A stretch of 60,387 bases of DNA. Origin: Clostridiales bacterium Firm_04. GTDB lineage: Bacteria; Bacillota; Clostridia; Oscillospirales; Ruminococcaceae. Shown piece after piece: positions 38,299 to 46,795 of the stretch. The notes under the pieces are model-generated. The model saw only the letters and a program-made list of their open reading frames with translations. It ran no database searches and had not been told where the DNA came from. The stretch spans positions 1-60,387 of the forward strand of contig LVAJ01000020.1 of the NCBI GenBank assembly GCA_001603005.1. The letters run 5' to 3'. Both the position numbers and the translations under genes were made by a program. Positions within the stretch are counted from its first letter, which is position 1. Each line of letters begins with the position of its first letter.

Positions 38299-41037
38299 AT
38301 GAAAAAACTAAGGATTTTTGGCGCGTTGACCGCTGTTGTCCTTGGCGTTACAATGTTCCCGGTAACAGCCACGGCAGCGAAGGTCGGCGACACGCTCCGT
38401 GTCGGCAGCGGAAACCCTGATCAGCACAGAGAGCCGAATGTTGACGGCTACAGCTACGAGATCTGGATGGACGGCAGAATGGGCGGCAGCGGCTCTATGA
38501 CACTGGGCAGCGGCGCAACGTTCTCGACCGAGTGGAGCGCACAGGTCAGCCAGGGCAACTTCCTTGCACGCCGCGGCAAGACCTACGGCAGTACCAAGAA
38601 GGCGACCGATTACGGCCCGATCGTCATGGATTACGCAGCGCAGTATAATGCACAGGGCGGAAACTCCCGTCTTTGCGTTTACGGCTGGTTCGAGGAGCCG
38701 ATGGTCGAGTACTACATCATTGAGGACTGGAAAAACTGGCGTCCGACCGGCAACAGCAGAACTGTTAAGGTTGACAACGCGGACTACGAGATCTTCCAGC
38801 TCTCTCACAACGGTCCTGATATCCACGGCGGCGTTTCGACGTTCCAGCAGTATTTCAGCGTCCGTAAGCAGACCAGAAACTCCGGTACGATCACCGTTTC
38901 CGATCACTTCAAGGCATGGGAAAATGCCGGCATGACGATCGGTAAGCTGTATGAGGTCGCACTGAACGTTGAAGGCTGGGAGAGCAGCGGCAGCGCAAAG
39001 GTCACCAAGCTGACTCTGACTGAGGGCGGCTCTACGACAGGTTCCACGCAGGGCACAAGCGGCACCACTGCAACACAGGAAACAAAGGGACCGGGCTCTG
39101 ACGGATACTACTTCAAGAGCTCCTTCGATTCCGGCAAGGACGGCTGGGGTGCCCGCGGCACTGCAACCGTTGCACAGGATACTTCCAACTACTGCGAAGG
39201 CTCCGGCTCGCTCGCAGTTTCCGGCAGAGATCAGGATTGGTGCGGCGCAGGCTACTCGCTCGACACTTCTTCCTTCGTTCCGGGCAACTCTTACAGCTTC
39301 TATACGGCTGTGATGCAGAATACATCCAGCTCGCAGGCGTTCAAGATGTCTCTGGAATATGTTGACAGCGACGGTCAGAAGCACTACGATGAAGTTGCGA
39401 CCGCAACCGCATCTCAGGGTTCATGGACCGTTCTCGGCACCGATTCCTTCAAGATCCCGAGCGGCGCTTCCGATCTGCTTCTCTATGTTGAGACACCGGA
39501 CAGCACCATGGACTTCTTCATGGACAGCGCCTCTGCTGCAAAGTCCGGCACCAAGGCGAACATCAATGTCAGCGGCGGCAAGACCGTGACCACGCAGTCC
39601 ACGCAGGGTACACAGGGTACACAGGGCACACAGGGCACACAGGGTACCCAGGCGACCGGCAGCTACGGTGACTTCAGAGATCACCAGAACAACGATTACA
39701 CCTACACGAAGGGCGGCAAGGGCTTCAAGGATATCATGGGCCCGTACTTCCGTCTCGGCACCTCTGTCAGCGGTTATGAGATCACTGACCCGAACGCACA
39801 GGCATTCATCAAGCAGAACTACAACTCCATCACCTGCGAAAACGAGATGAAGCCGGATCAGATCATCAAGGGCATCAACGGCTCTAGTGTCAATGTCAGC
39901 CTCTCCGGTGCTGCAAATCAGCTGAAGTTTGCTGAGCAGAACGGCATCGGCGTCCGCGGTCATACGTTCATCTGGCACAGCCAGACTCCGGGCGGCATGT
40001 ATCAGGGCGATAAGGCCACTTCTGACGCTCGTATCGAAAACTTCATCAAGACCACTTTCGATCAGCTGAAGTCCCAGTATCCGAACCTGAAGCTCTATGC
40101 ATATGACGTTGCAAACGAGGTCTTCAAGAACGACGGCGGCGGTCTCCGTGTCAAGAACGGCGGCAGCAACGATACTTCCCAGTGGACCAACATCTACGGC
40201 GAAAACAACGACGGTCACATCTTCGCTGGTTTCCGTGCAGCAAGAAAGTATGCTCCGGCAACCTGCAAGCTGTACCTGAACGACTACAACGAGTATGTTC
40301 CGGCAAAGTGCGAAAACCTCTGCGATATGGCAAAGAAGCTCGATAAGGAAGGCCTGATCGACGGTATCGGCATGCAGTCTCACCTGGATGCAAGCTACCC
40401 GGATAAGACCACTTACGAGTCCGCTGTTAAGAAGTTCATCGCACTCGGCCTGGATGTTCAGATCACTGAGCTTGATATCACCAACAACAAGGGCGGCGAC
40501 CAGCGCGGTCTGTGGAAGGATATCTTCACCGTCGCAATGACCAATGCTGATCACATCTCCAGCCTGACCATGTGGGGTACCTACGATGATAAGAGCTGGC
40601 GTAGAGACCAGGGCGGTCCGCTCCTGTTCACCGGTTACAATTCGCCGAAGGCAGCTTACAATGACGTCATCGCTCTGACTGACGTGATCGCTCCTCCGAC
40701 CACTGCTCCGGAGACCACCACGACCACGACCACTACGACCACCACGACCACGACGACCACGACAACAACCACCAGCAGCTCGACTTCTTCTTCCACCACC
40801 ACTTCCAAGACCACTGCGAAGCAGGAAGTCAATGCTACCAAGATCGGCGACGTCAACTGCGATAACGATGTTGATATCTCCGATGCAGTTCTCCTTGCAA
40901 GATTCGTCAACTCTGATTCCAGCGCGAAGGTTTCCGACGTCGGCATCGCAAATGCAGACTGCAACAAGGATGGCTCGGCTGATACAGATGACATCACGAT
41001 GATCCTTCAGTTCATCGCAAGAATGATTGATCTGTAA
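38299..41037 (+). CDS. Bifunctional cellulosomal xylanase GH11-CBM22-GH10-dockerin
   Basis: A 912-aa secreted endo-beta-1,4-xylanase. Modules: signal peptide (1-27); GH11 (about 30-240) with nucleophile Glu in EEPMVEYYIIEDW and acid/base Glu in ALNVEGWESSGSA; CBM22 (about 270-415); and a TQG-repeat linker. Then come GH10 (about 465-790) with acid/base Glu in YDVANEVF and nucleophile Glu in VQITELDITN, a poly-Thr/Ser linker, and a type I dockerin (GDVNCDNDVDISDAV and ADCNKDGSADTDDI). The combination of GH11 and GH10 in one chain is known from Ruminococcus flavefaciens XynA. GH11 needs unsubstituted stretches and GH10 tolerates side chains, so the pair attacks complementary sites. Codon use is strongly biased (AAG, CTG, GGC), suggesting high expression. 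Confidence 0.96.
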   Translation: MKKLRIFGALTAVVLGVTMFPVTATAAKVGDTLRVGSGNPDQHREPNVDGYSYEIWMDGRMGGSGSMTLGSGATFSTEWSAQVSQGNFLARRGKTYGSTKKATDYGPIVMDYAAQYNAQGGNSRLCVYGWFEEPMVEYYIIEDWKNWRPTGNSRTVKVDNADYEIFQLSHNGPDIHGGVSTFQQYFSVRKQTRNSGTITVSDHFKAWENAGMTIGKLYEVALNVEGWESSGSAKVTKLTLTEGGSTTGSTQGTSGTTATQETKGPGSDGYYFKSSFDSGKDGWGARGTATVAQDTSNYCEGSGSLAVSGRDQDWCGAGYSLDTSSFVPGNSYSFYTAVMQNTSSSQAFKMSLEYVDSDGQKHYDEVATATASQGSWTVLGTDSFKIPSGASDLLLYVETPDSTMDFFMDSASAAKSGTKANINVSGGKTVTTQSTQGTQGTQGTQGTQGTQATGSYGDFRDHQNNDYTYTKGGKGFKDIMGPYFRLGTSVSGYEITDPNAQAFIKQNYNSITCENEMKPDQIIKGINGSSVNVSLSGAANQLKFAEQNGIGVRGHTFIWHSQTPGGMYQGDKATSDARIENFIKTTFDQLKSQYPNLKLYAYDVANEVFKNDGGGLRVKNGGSNDTSQWTNIYGENNDGHIFAGFRAARKYAPATCKLYLNDYNEYVPAKCENLCDMAKKLDKEGLIDGIGMQSHLDASYPDKTTYESAVKKFIALGLDVQITELDITNNKGGDQRGLWKDIFTVAMTNADHISSLTMWGTYDDKSWRRDQGGPLLFTGYNSPKAAYNDVIALTDVIAPPTTAPETTTTTTTTTTTTTTTTTTTTSSSTSSSTTTSKTTAKQEVNATKIGDVNCDNDVDISDAVLLARFVNSDSSAKVSDVGIANADCNKDGSADTDDITMILQFIARMIDL

Positions 41038-41046
41038 GAAAAAGAC

Positions 41047-41075
41047 TTGACAAATGATGCGATTTCCTGTATGAT
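41047..41075 (+). promoter_or_regulatory. Sigma-A promoter downstream of the xylanase
   Basis: TTGACA (41047-41052), 17 bp, TATGAT (41070-41075). A hairpin follows at 41112, so the aim24-like gene may be subject to attenuation. Confidence 0.7.
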
Positions 41076-41111
41076 AATACAGAGGCGCATCCCTTGCAAA
41101 TCACAGTTCAA

Positions 41112-41151
41112 AACAGGGTATGGCTTCGGTCATACCCTGTTCCATTTTTTC
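41112..41151 (+). terminator. Terminator or attenuator between xylanase and the AIM24 gene
   Basis: Perfect stem AACAGGGTATG (41112-41122)/CATACCCTGTT (41131-41141), then CCATTTTTT. It lies between the 41047 promoter and the AIM24 start. Confidence 0.85.
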
Positions 41152-41171
41152 TACAACAAAGGAGGATACAT

Positions 41172-41846
41172 ATGCAGTATCAAATCATTGGTCAAACCGT
41201 TCCCGCCGTCGAAATGACGCTCATGGCAGGCGAATCTGTTTTCACGCAGTCCGGGGGCATGATCTGGCAGACACCCGGCATTCAGATGACCTCGAATGCG
41301 CGCGGCGGTCTCGCAAAGAGCCTCGGCAGAATGTTCACCGGCGAATCCATTTTCATGGCGAATTACACTGCACAGGCGGATAACGTCAAAATCGCGTTCG
41401 GCGCAACCGTTCCGGGTACCGTCGTGCCGGTCAATGTCGGTCAGACGTCGATCATCTGTCAGAAGGGCGCATTCCTCTGCGCAGAGCAGAGCGTGCAGCT
41501 CGATATCACGCTGACTAAGAAGTTCACCGCAGGTCTGCTCGGCGGCGAGGGCTTTGTGCTCCAGAAGCTTTCCGGCACCGGTATGGCGTTCCTTGAGATC
41601 GACGGCGACATGGTGACTTATGATCTGGCTGCCGGCGCGGAAATGCTCGTTGACACCGGAAATGTGGTCGCGTTTGAGCAGAGCGTGCAGTATGAGGTCA
41701 CGACCGTCAAAGGCATCACCAATATCCTGTTTGGCGGCGAGGGACTGTTCCTCACGAAGCTCACCGGTCCGGGCAGAATCATTCTCCAGACGCAGAATTT
41801 CAACGATTTCTCCAGCAAGATCATTGCAAGAATCCCCAAGGGCTGA
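41172..41846 (+). CDS. AIM24/TIGR00266 family protein
   Basis: A 224-aa protein of the TIGR00266 (AIM24, TraB/TRAP-like beta-helix) family. It begins MQYQIIGQTVPAVEMTLMAG and has GGMIWQTPGIQMTSNARGGLAKSLGRMFTGES, GFVLQKLSGTGMAFLEIDGD and GLFLTKLTGPGRIILQTQ. The start follows GGAGG. Bacterial members are soluble and of unknown function; yeast Aim24 is mitochondrial. Length and motifs are normal. Confidence 0.9.
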   Translation: MQYQIIGQTVPAVEMTLMAGESVFTQSGGMIWQTPGIQMTSNARGGLAKSLGRMFTGESIFMANYTAQADNVKIAFGATVPGTVVPVNVGQTSIICQKGAFLCAEQSVQLDITLTKKFTAGLLGGEGFVLQKLSGTGMAFLEIDGDMVTYDLAAGAEMLVDTGNVVAFEQSVQYEVTTVKGITNILFGGEGLFLTKLTGPGRIILQTQNFNDFSSKIIARIPKG

Positions 41847-41854
41847 TGCAGCAG

Positions 41855-41885
41855 GCGGACGGGCGAATTGTCCCGTCCGCTTTTT
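41855..41885 (+). terminator. Terminator after the AIM24 gene
   Basis: Stem GCGGACGGG (41855-41863)/CCCGTCCGC (41872-41880) followed by TTTTTG. Confidence 0.9.
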
Positions 41886-41910
41886 GTATTCCGGTTTGAC
41901 GCATTGAATC

Positions 41911-41940
41911 TTGACAGACTGCGCCGCAGTGTGGTATAAT
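41911..41940 (+). promoter_or_regulatory. Sigma-A promoter of the DUF1846 gene
   Basis: TTGACA (41911-41916), 18 bp, TATAAT (41935-41940). Confidence 0.85.
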
Positions 41941-41984
41941 AGTAGCGTACATTTATCGGAATCGAACGGAAAGGAATCAGAATC

Positions 41985-43475
41985 ATGCGGAAGAAAAATA
42001 TTGCGTTTGATAACGCGAAATACCTGAAAACCCAGTCCGAGCATATCCGTGAGCGCATCGCGCAATTCGGCGGCAGACTCTATCTGGAATTTGGCGGAAA
42101 GCTCTATGACGATTACCACGCTTCCCGCGTGCTGCCGGGATTTCAGCCGGACAGCAAGCTGCGCATGCTTCTGCAAATGAAAAAGGACGTCGAGATCGTT
42201 ATTGCGATCAATGCGTCCGATATCGAACAGAACCGTACCCGCGGCGACCTCGGCATCACCTACGATACCGATGTGCTGCGCCTGATCGGGCTGTTCCGGA
42301 AAAAGGGACTCTATGTCGGCAGCGTCGTCATGACGCGCTATACCGGCGAGCCCGCTGCGGATAAGTTCCAGAAGCGCCTTGAATCGCTCAATATCCGCGT
42401 CTACCGGCATTATCCGATCGAGGGCTATCCCTCGAATCTGCCGCTGATCCTCTCCGAGGACGGCTTCGGCAAAAATGAGTATATCGAGGTCAGCCGTCGG
42501 CTCGTCGTTGTGACCGCGCCGGGACCGGGCAGCGGAAAAATGGCGGTCTGCCTCTCGCAGATCTATCAGGAGCACCAGCGCGGCAATGAGGCTGGCTATG
42601 CGAAATTTGAGACATTCCCGATCTGGAATGTGCCGCTCAAGCATCCGGTCAATGTTGCCTATGAAGCCGCAACTGCCGACCTCAACGATATCAACATGAT
42701 TGATCCGTTCCATCTCGAAGCGCACGGCAAAACGGCGGTCAATTACAACCGCGACGTTGAGGTGTTTCCGGTGCTGCGCTCCATGTTTGAGCAGATCTAC
42801 GGCACCTCGCCGTACCAGTCGCCGACCGATATGGGCGTCAACATGGCGGGCTTCTGCATTGTCAATGACGATGCGGCAAAGGCTGCGTCCCGTCAGGAGA
42901 TCATCCGGCGGTATTTCTCCGAGCGCTGTGATCTGCGGCAGGGCAAATCCGATGCGGAAACGGTCTATAAGCTTGAGCTGCTGATGCAGCAGATGAACCT
43001 GACCGAGGACGAGCGCCCTGTGATCGCAAAAGCGCGTGAAATCGCGGAAAAAACCGGTGAGCCGGCGGCGGCTTTGCAATTGCCGAACGGCAAAATCGTT
43101 ACCGGCAGAACATCCGACCTCATGGGACCTTGCTCGACCATGCTGCTGAATGCGCTGAAATCGCTCGGCAGGATCAATGACGATATTCTGCTGCTCAGCC
43201 CGACTGTCATCGAGCCGATCCAGCATCTCAAGGTCGATCATCTCGGCAACGAAAACCCGCGCCTGCATACGGATGAAACGCTTGTCGCACTGTCCATTTC
43301 GGCGGCAACCAATCCGACCGCAGAGCGCGCCATGACACAGCTTGCGAAGCTGCGCGGCTGCGAAATGCATTCGACGGTCATTCTGTCGCAGGTCGATGAG
43401 CGGACACTGAAGCGGCTTGGCGTGAATATTACGTGCGATCCGCAGTTCCAGAGCAACCGGCTCTATCAGAAATAA
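41985..43475 (+). CDS. DUF1846 family protein
   Basis: A 496-aa protein of the DUF1846 family, common in Firmicutes and Actinobacteria. The marks are FDNAKYLKTQSEHIRERI, the phosphate-loop-like TAPGPGSGKMAVCLSQ, VNVAYEAATADLND and GRTSDLMGPCSTMLLNALK. Structures show a kinase-like N-terminal fold, but no reaction has been settled. Start and length are typical. It is followed closely by the small membrane protein gene at 43503. Confidence 0.92.
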   Translation: MRKKNIAFDNAKYLKTQSEHIRERIAQFGGRLYLEFGGKLYDDYHASRVLPGFQPDSKLRMLLQMKKDVEIVIAINASDIEQNRTRGDLGITYDTDVLRLIGLFRKKGLYVGSVVMTRYTGEPAADKFQKRLESLNIRVYRHYPIEGYPSNLPLILSEDGFGKNEYIEVSRRLVVVTAPGPGSGKMAVCLSQIYQEHQRGNEAGYAKFETFPIWNVPLKHPVNVAYEAATADLNDINMIDPFHLEAHGKTAVNYNRDVEVFPVLRSMFEQIYGTSPYQSPTDMGVNMAGFCIVNDDAAKAASRQEIIRRYFSERCDLRQGKSDAETVYKLELLMQQMNLTEDERPVIAKAREIAEKTGEPAAALQLPNGKIVTGRTSDLMGPCSTMLLNALKSLGRINDDILLLSPTVIEPIQHLKVDHLGNENPRLHTDETLVALSISAATNPTAERAMTQLAKLRGCEMHSTVILSQVDERTLKRLGVNITCDPQFQSNRLYQK

Positions 43476-43502
43476 GCATGCAAAAAGCCGGAGAGGTGGC
43501 AT

Positions 43503-43952
43503 ATGGACAGAGAGGCGTTTGAAAAGGAACTGGACGGCTATTCGCAGGAGGAGCTTTACCTGATCTACCGGACGCAGCAGGATGTGTACTCGCCCGAGGA
43601 GATCGAGATGATCGGGGCGCGGCTGCAGGCGGTGCCGGAGGCTGTGACCGAGGAGCCGAAAACCAGTCCGCTGACGGTGCTGTGCTATGTGCTCAGCTGC
43701 ATTGTGCCGCTGTTCGGGCTGCTGCTCGGCGCGGTGCTGCGCTCGGAGCAGGACGAACGCCGCAAGCGGCTCGGCGGGGATTTTCTCGTCTGCGGCTGCC
43801 TGCCGGCATTTGGACTCGGTGTCATCATCGGCGGCATTCTGCTTGCCTCGCAGGATGAACAGAAAAAATCGCTCGGCAAAAAGTGCATGGCGACGTCGTT
43901 TATTTCGCTGATGCTGCTCATGTTCTTTTGGAGCGGCGGATTTCGGATCTGA
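43503..43952 (+). CDS. Small membrane protein, unknown function
   Basis: A 149-aa protein. The first about 55 residues are acidic and soluble (MDREAFEKELDGYSQEELYL). Three hydrophobic segments follow (about 57-80, 95-118 and 130-145), separated by short Arg/Lys- and Gln-rich loops (RSEQDERRKRLGG, ASQDEQKKSLGKK). The two loops are internally similar, so the membrane part may be a duplicated helix-loop unit. It lies 27 bp after the DUF1846 gene with GAGAGG upstream and may share its transcript. The family is not recognised. Confidence 0.75.
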   Translation: MDREAFEKELDGYSQEELYLIYRTQQDVYSPEEIEMIGARLQAVPEAVTEEPKTSPLTVLCYVLSCIVPLFGLLLGAVLRSEQDERRKRLGGDFLVCGCLPAFGLGVIIGGILLASQDEQKKSLGKKCMATSFISLMLLMFFWSGGFRI

Positions 43953-44035
43953 AAAACGCAGGACTGTCCGGCTTGAACGGGCAGTCCTTTGATGCTTTCC
44001 GCGGTAGACGGCTGCGGGAATATGCAGGAGATATC

Positions 44036-44665
44036 ATGGAAAAACAACAGATTTGCGCGATTTTTGCAGGTGGACCGGAAGCGGGGGAGCCCTGCATGCC
44101 GGTGCCGGACGGAGCATATATTCTTTGTGCGGACAGCGGGCTGCATCTCGCGGAGCGGCTCGGCTGCAAGCCCGATCTTGTGCTGGGCGATTTCGATTCG
44201 CTCGGTGCTGTCCCGACGGCGCTGCCGCATATGACGGTGCCGGTCGAAAAGGACGACACCGACACGATGCTCGCGGCGCGTGTTGCGCTCGAGAAGGGCT
44301 TTCGCGATGTGCGGATCTTCGGGGCATTCGGCGGGCGGCTCGATCATACGCTTGCCAATTTGCAGACGCTTGAATTTCTGCGGAAACACGGCGCGGATGC
44401 CTGTCTGATCGGGACGGGCAATTTTGCGATGATGATGCAGGGCGGCGAAACGCGTCAGCTAAAGCGGCGTGAGGGCTGGTCGCTCTCGCTGCTTGCGTGG
44501 TCGCCGGAATGCTGCGGCGTGACGGTGCGCGGCGCGTATTATCCGCTGGAAAACGGCACGCTGACGCGTGATTTTCCGCTTGGAGTCAGCAATCGCATCA
44601 CGGCGGCACAGACGGAGATCGTCTGCGGAAGCGGAACGCTGCTTGTGATCTGTTCGCGTCTGTGA
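44036..44665 (+). CDS. thiN: Thiamine pyrophosphokinase
   Basis: A 209-aa enzyme transferring pyrophosphate from ATP to thiamine. Motifs: LCADSGLHLAERLG, DLVLGDFDSLG, KDDTDTMLAARVALEKG, FGAFGGRLDHTLANLQTL, and the C-terminal thiamine-binding strand PLGVSNRI. I chose ATG 44036 because AGGAG lies 5 nt upstream and no earlier start has one. There is no TPP riboswitch in the leader, as expected for a salvage kinase. In many Firmicutes it follows rpe and rsgA; here it does not. Confidence 0.93.
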   Translation: MEKQQICAIFAGGPEAGEPCMPVPDGAYILCADSGLHLAERLGCKPDLVLGDFDSLGAVPTALPHMTVPVEKDDTDTMLAARVALEKGFRDVRIFGAFGGRLDHTLANLQTLEFLRKHGADACLIGTGNFAMMMQGGETRQLKRREGWSLSLLAWSPECCGVTVRGAYYPLENGTLTRDFPLGVSNRITAAQTEIVCGSGTLLVICSRL

Positions 44666-44689
44666 AAGTGCGGGGAGCCCCCGCTGCCG

Positions 44690-45055
44690 ATTCCATCCGG
44701 CGCGCACCAGTATTAAAGTTTTGATCCAACTTTTTCAAAAGTTGGCAGGTCGAGGGCAGCGCCCTCGTCGCTCTCCGCAGAGAGCGAAACTCTCTCAGCG
44801 TTCAATTTCGGGAAGAAAAGGGCTTGGGAAAAGCCCCCCTTTCTAAAAGGGGCAGCTTGTCCCATTCAAAACAGCATCCGCGAAGCGGATACCGCGGACA
44901 TACATTCTGACATGCAAACGAGCATGCACAATCGACATTCATCCTGACATTCAAATTGACATGCATTCTCACATGCAAAATCGACATGCAAATGTGACAT
45001 TCATCCCGACAAGCATCGCAACATTCAAAATCGACACGCAAACGGATACGCATAA
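44690..45055 (-). repeat. Composite hairpin-rich dispersed repeat, copy C
   Basis: This inverted copy starts with CCGGCGCGCACCAGTATTAAAG, then AACTTTTTCAAAAGTT, GCTCTCCGCAGAGAGC and CCCCCCTTTCTAAAAGGGG. It continues with GCATCCGCGAAGCGGATAC and ends in about 130 bp of CATTC/CATGC-rich short repeats. It fills the gene-free stretch between thiN and 45158. Confidence 0.78.
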
Positions 45056-45076
45056 AAGCGAAAAATATGTGATAAA

Positions 45077-45115
45077 ATTGCCCCGAAGCGTTTTGACTGC
45101 GCTTCGGGGCAATGC
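45077..45115. terminator. Bidirectional terminator
   Basis: A 14-bp perfect stem ATTGCCCCGAAGCG (45077-45090)/CGCTTCGGGGCAAT (45100-45113). Confidence 0.8.
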
Positions 45116-45158
45116 TGTCATATGGAATCAAAAATCACGCGAAACGGATATCCCGCGA

Positions 45159-45692
45159 TCAGACGTAATCGTTCGCCGGATTGTGTACGGCATAGCGCTC
45201 GCCGCCGGTGAGATACACACCGATCGCCGGCCCGCCGACCTTCAGCTGCTTGAACTCCAGATAAACCGGACAGATGTAATCCGAGCCGAACGAATCCTTC
45301 ATCAGATAGGGCGGCTTTCCCTCGCTGCCGGAGAGCTCGCCGACGGTGATATGCTCGCAGGAAAATTCGCGCCGCTTGAAGCGTTCCAGCTGACATTGGC
45401 TGCCGAACTGCTTCTGATAGCCGGTCAGGAAAAAGACAACGGTCGCGCCGAGACAGATCAGCCACAGCACAAATGCCGCATCCGACCAGAGATTGCCGAA
45501 GTGCCCCGACAAGCCGGCAGCCTTGCTCGACTGGATGCTGCTGAGCGTGATAAGCCCCGGAATCGCAAGCAAAATCGAGCCGCCGACGCTGATATACAGC
45601 TTTTGCATATGCTTGGCGCGCGCTTCTTCCATGAAGTTGATGATCTTGTTGAACTGATCCTCGGTGAGGTTCGCTTTCGGTGTGGTTTCCAT
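45159..45692 (-). CDS. Small two-helix membrane protein, unknown function
   Basis: A 177-aa protein. Residues 1-33 are soluble (ANLTEDQFNKIINFMEEARAKHMQ). Two transmembrane helices follow (about 34-52 and 68-92). The C-terminal about 80 residues are soluble with two Cys (FGSQCQLERF, FSCEHITVG) and GGPAIGVYLTGGERYAVH. The family is not recognised. The start lies 3 bp after the hydE stop, with AAGGAATG upstream, so the pair is probably one transcript. Whether it has anything to do with hydrogenase is unknown. Confidence 0.72.
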   Translation of the reverse strand: METTPKANLTEDQFNKIINFMEEARAKHMQKLYISVGGSILLAIPGLITLSSIQSSKAAGLSGHFGNLWSDAAFVLWLICLGATVVFFLTGYQKQFGSQCQLERFKRREFSCEHITVGELSGSEGKPPYLMKDSFGSDYICPVYLEFKQLKVGGPAIGVYLTGGERYAVHNPANDYV

Positions 45693-45695
45693 TTT

Positions 45696-46772
45696 TCATT
45701 CCTTTCCGCGGATTGCTCCGCACGGTTCTGCTGCAGCGGTCGGAACAAGGCTGTCGCCGACATCCGTGACAATGCGGTATCCCGCTGCCTGAATGCGGCG
45801 TTCGAGACAGCCCTTGCACTGCGTCGCTTCCTCTCCGGTGCAGATTTTGTTTTCATAGAGGTCATAGAGCTTTCGCACGGCGGTCGGCGAAAGATTCGGC
45901 ATCATGACATTGCCGCCGGCTTTCAGCGCAAGCTCGCGCCCCTGCGGATGCATGGAGCCGAATGCGGTCGTCGCCGGAATCAGCGCCTTCGGGAACATCA
46001 GCCGCAGCAGCGCGATGATTTTCAGGCTGAAATGCAGATCGCCCGAAGGCTGATCGGCAAACGGCGTTTCCGAATGCGTGATGTACGGCCCGACGCCGAT
46101 CATTGCCGGCTGCAATTCCTGCAAAAAGCGGATATCCTGCCGCAGACAGTCGTTTGTCTGATAGGGCGAGCCGATCATGAACCCGCTGCCGACCTGATAG
46201 CCGATCGCTTTCAGGTCAAAGAGACAGCGCTTGCGGTTTTCAAGCGACAGGCTCTCCGGATGCAGTCTGCGGTAATGCGTCGGATCGGCAGTCTCATGCC
46301 GCAGCAGATAGCGCCGCGCGCCTGCATCGTAATAGCGCTGATAGCTTTCGCGGGATTTTTCCCCGATCGACAGCGTGATGCGGCAGTCGGGGTGCTGCTT
46401 TGCGATCGCCGAAACGATCGCGCAGATCTTATCATCGGTGTAATACGGATCCTCGCCGCCCTGCAGGACAAATGTGCGGTAGCCCAGCGAATAGCCCTCG
46501 GCACAGCAGGAGAGGATCTGCGCATCGGTCAGCCGGTAGCGCTCCGCATGCGGATTGCCGGCGCGGATGCCGCAGTAATAGCAATTGTTTTTGCAGTAAT
46601 TCGTGAACTCGATCAGCCCACGCAGATAGACTGCATCGCCGTAAAATTCGCGCCGCAGTTCGTCTGCCGCAGCGAACAGTTCGTCTTCCGGCTGCGGTTC
46701 GGCAAGGAACCGGAGCAGTTCATCATCTGTCAGCTGATGCGTATTTTTCAGCTTTTCGATCAATTCGGACAA
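45696..46772 (-). CDS. hydE: [FeFe]-hydrogenase maturase HydE (radical SAM)
   Basis: A 358-aa radical SAM enzyme. The motif is CKNNCYYCG (about 60-68), preceded by LRGLIEFTNY and followed by RYRLTDAQIL and FVLQGGEDPYYTD. The family continues with LSIGEKSRESYQRYYDAGARRYLLRHET in parts, GFMIGSPYQTND and PATTAFGSMHP. This pattern separates HydE from BioB and PylB. HydE makes part of the H-cluster diiron subsite together with HydF and HydG, which are not in this window. The start appears to be TTG 46772 with AAGGAGA 11 nt upstream. The three accessory-cluster Cys of some HydE are not clearly present. Confidence 0.9.
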   Translation of the reverse strand: MSELIEKLKNTHQLTDDELLRFLAEPQPEDELFAAADELRREFYGDAVYLRGLIEFTNYCKNNCYYCGIRAGNPHAERYRLTDAQILSCCAEGYSLGYRTFVLQGGEDPYYTDDKICAIVSAIAKQHPDCRITLSIGEKSRESYQRYYDAGARRYLLRHETADPTHYRRLHPESLSLENRKRCLFDLKAIGYQVGSGFMIGSPYQTNDCLRQDIRFLQELQPAMIGVGPYITHSETPFADQPSGDLHFSLKIIALLRLMFPKALIPATTAFGSMHPQGRELALKAGGNVMMPNLSPTAVRKLYDLYENKICTGEEATQCKGCLERRIQAAGYRIVTDVGDSLVPTAAAEPCGAIRGKE

Positions 46773-46795
46773 CGGGAACGGACTCTCCTTTCAGG

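Noticed and set aside
39595..39660. ACACAGGGT tandem repeat as a CRISPR or regulatory repeat
   Set aside because: It is in frame in the xylanase and encodes the TQG linker.
40715..40800. ACC/ACG-rich tract as a microsatellite of special interest
   Set aside because: It encodes the poly-Thr linker before the dockerin, usual for this genus.
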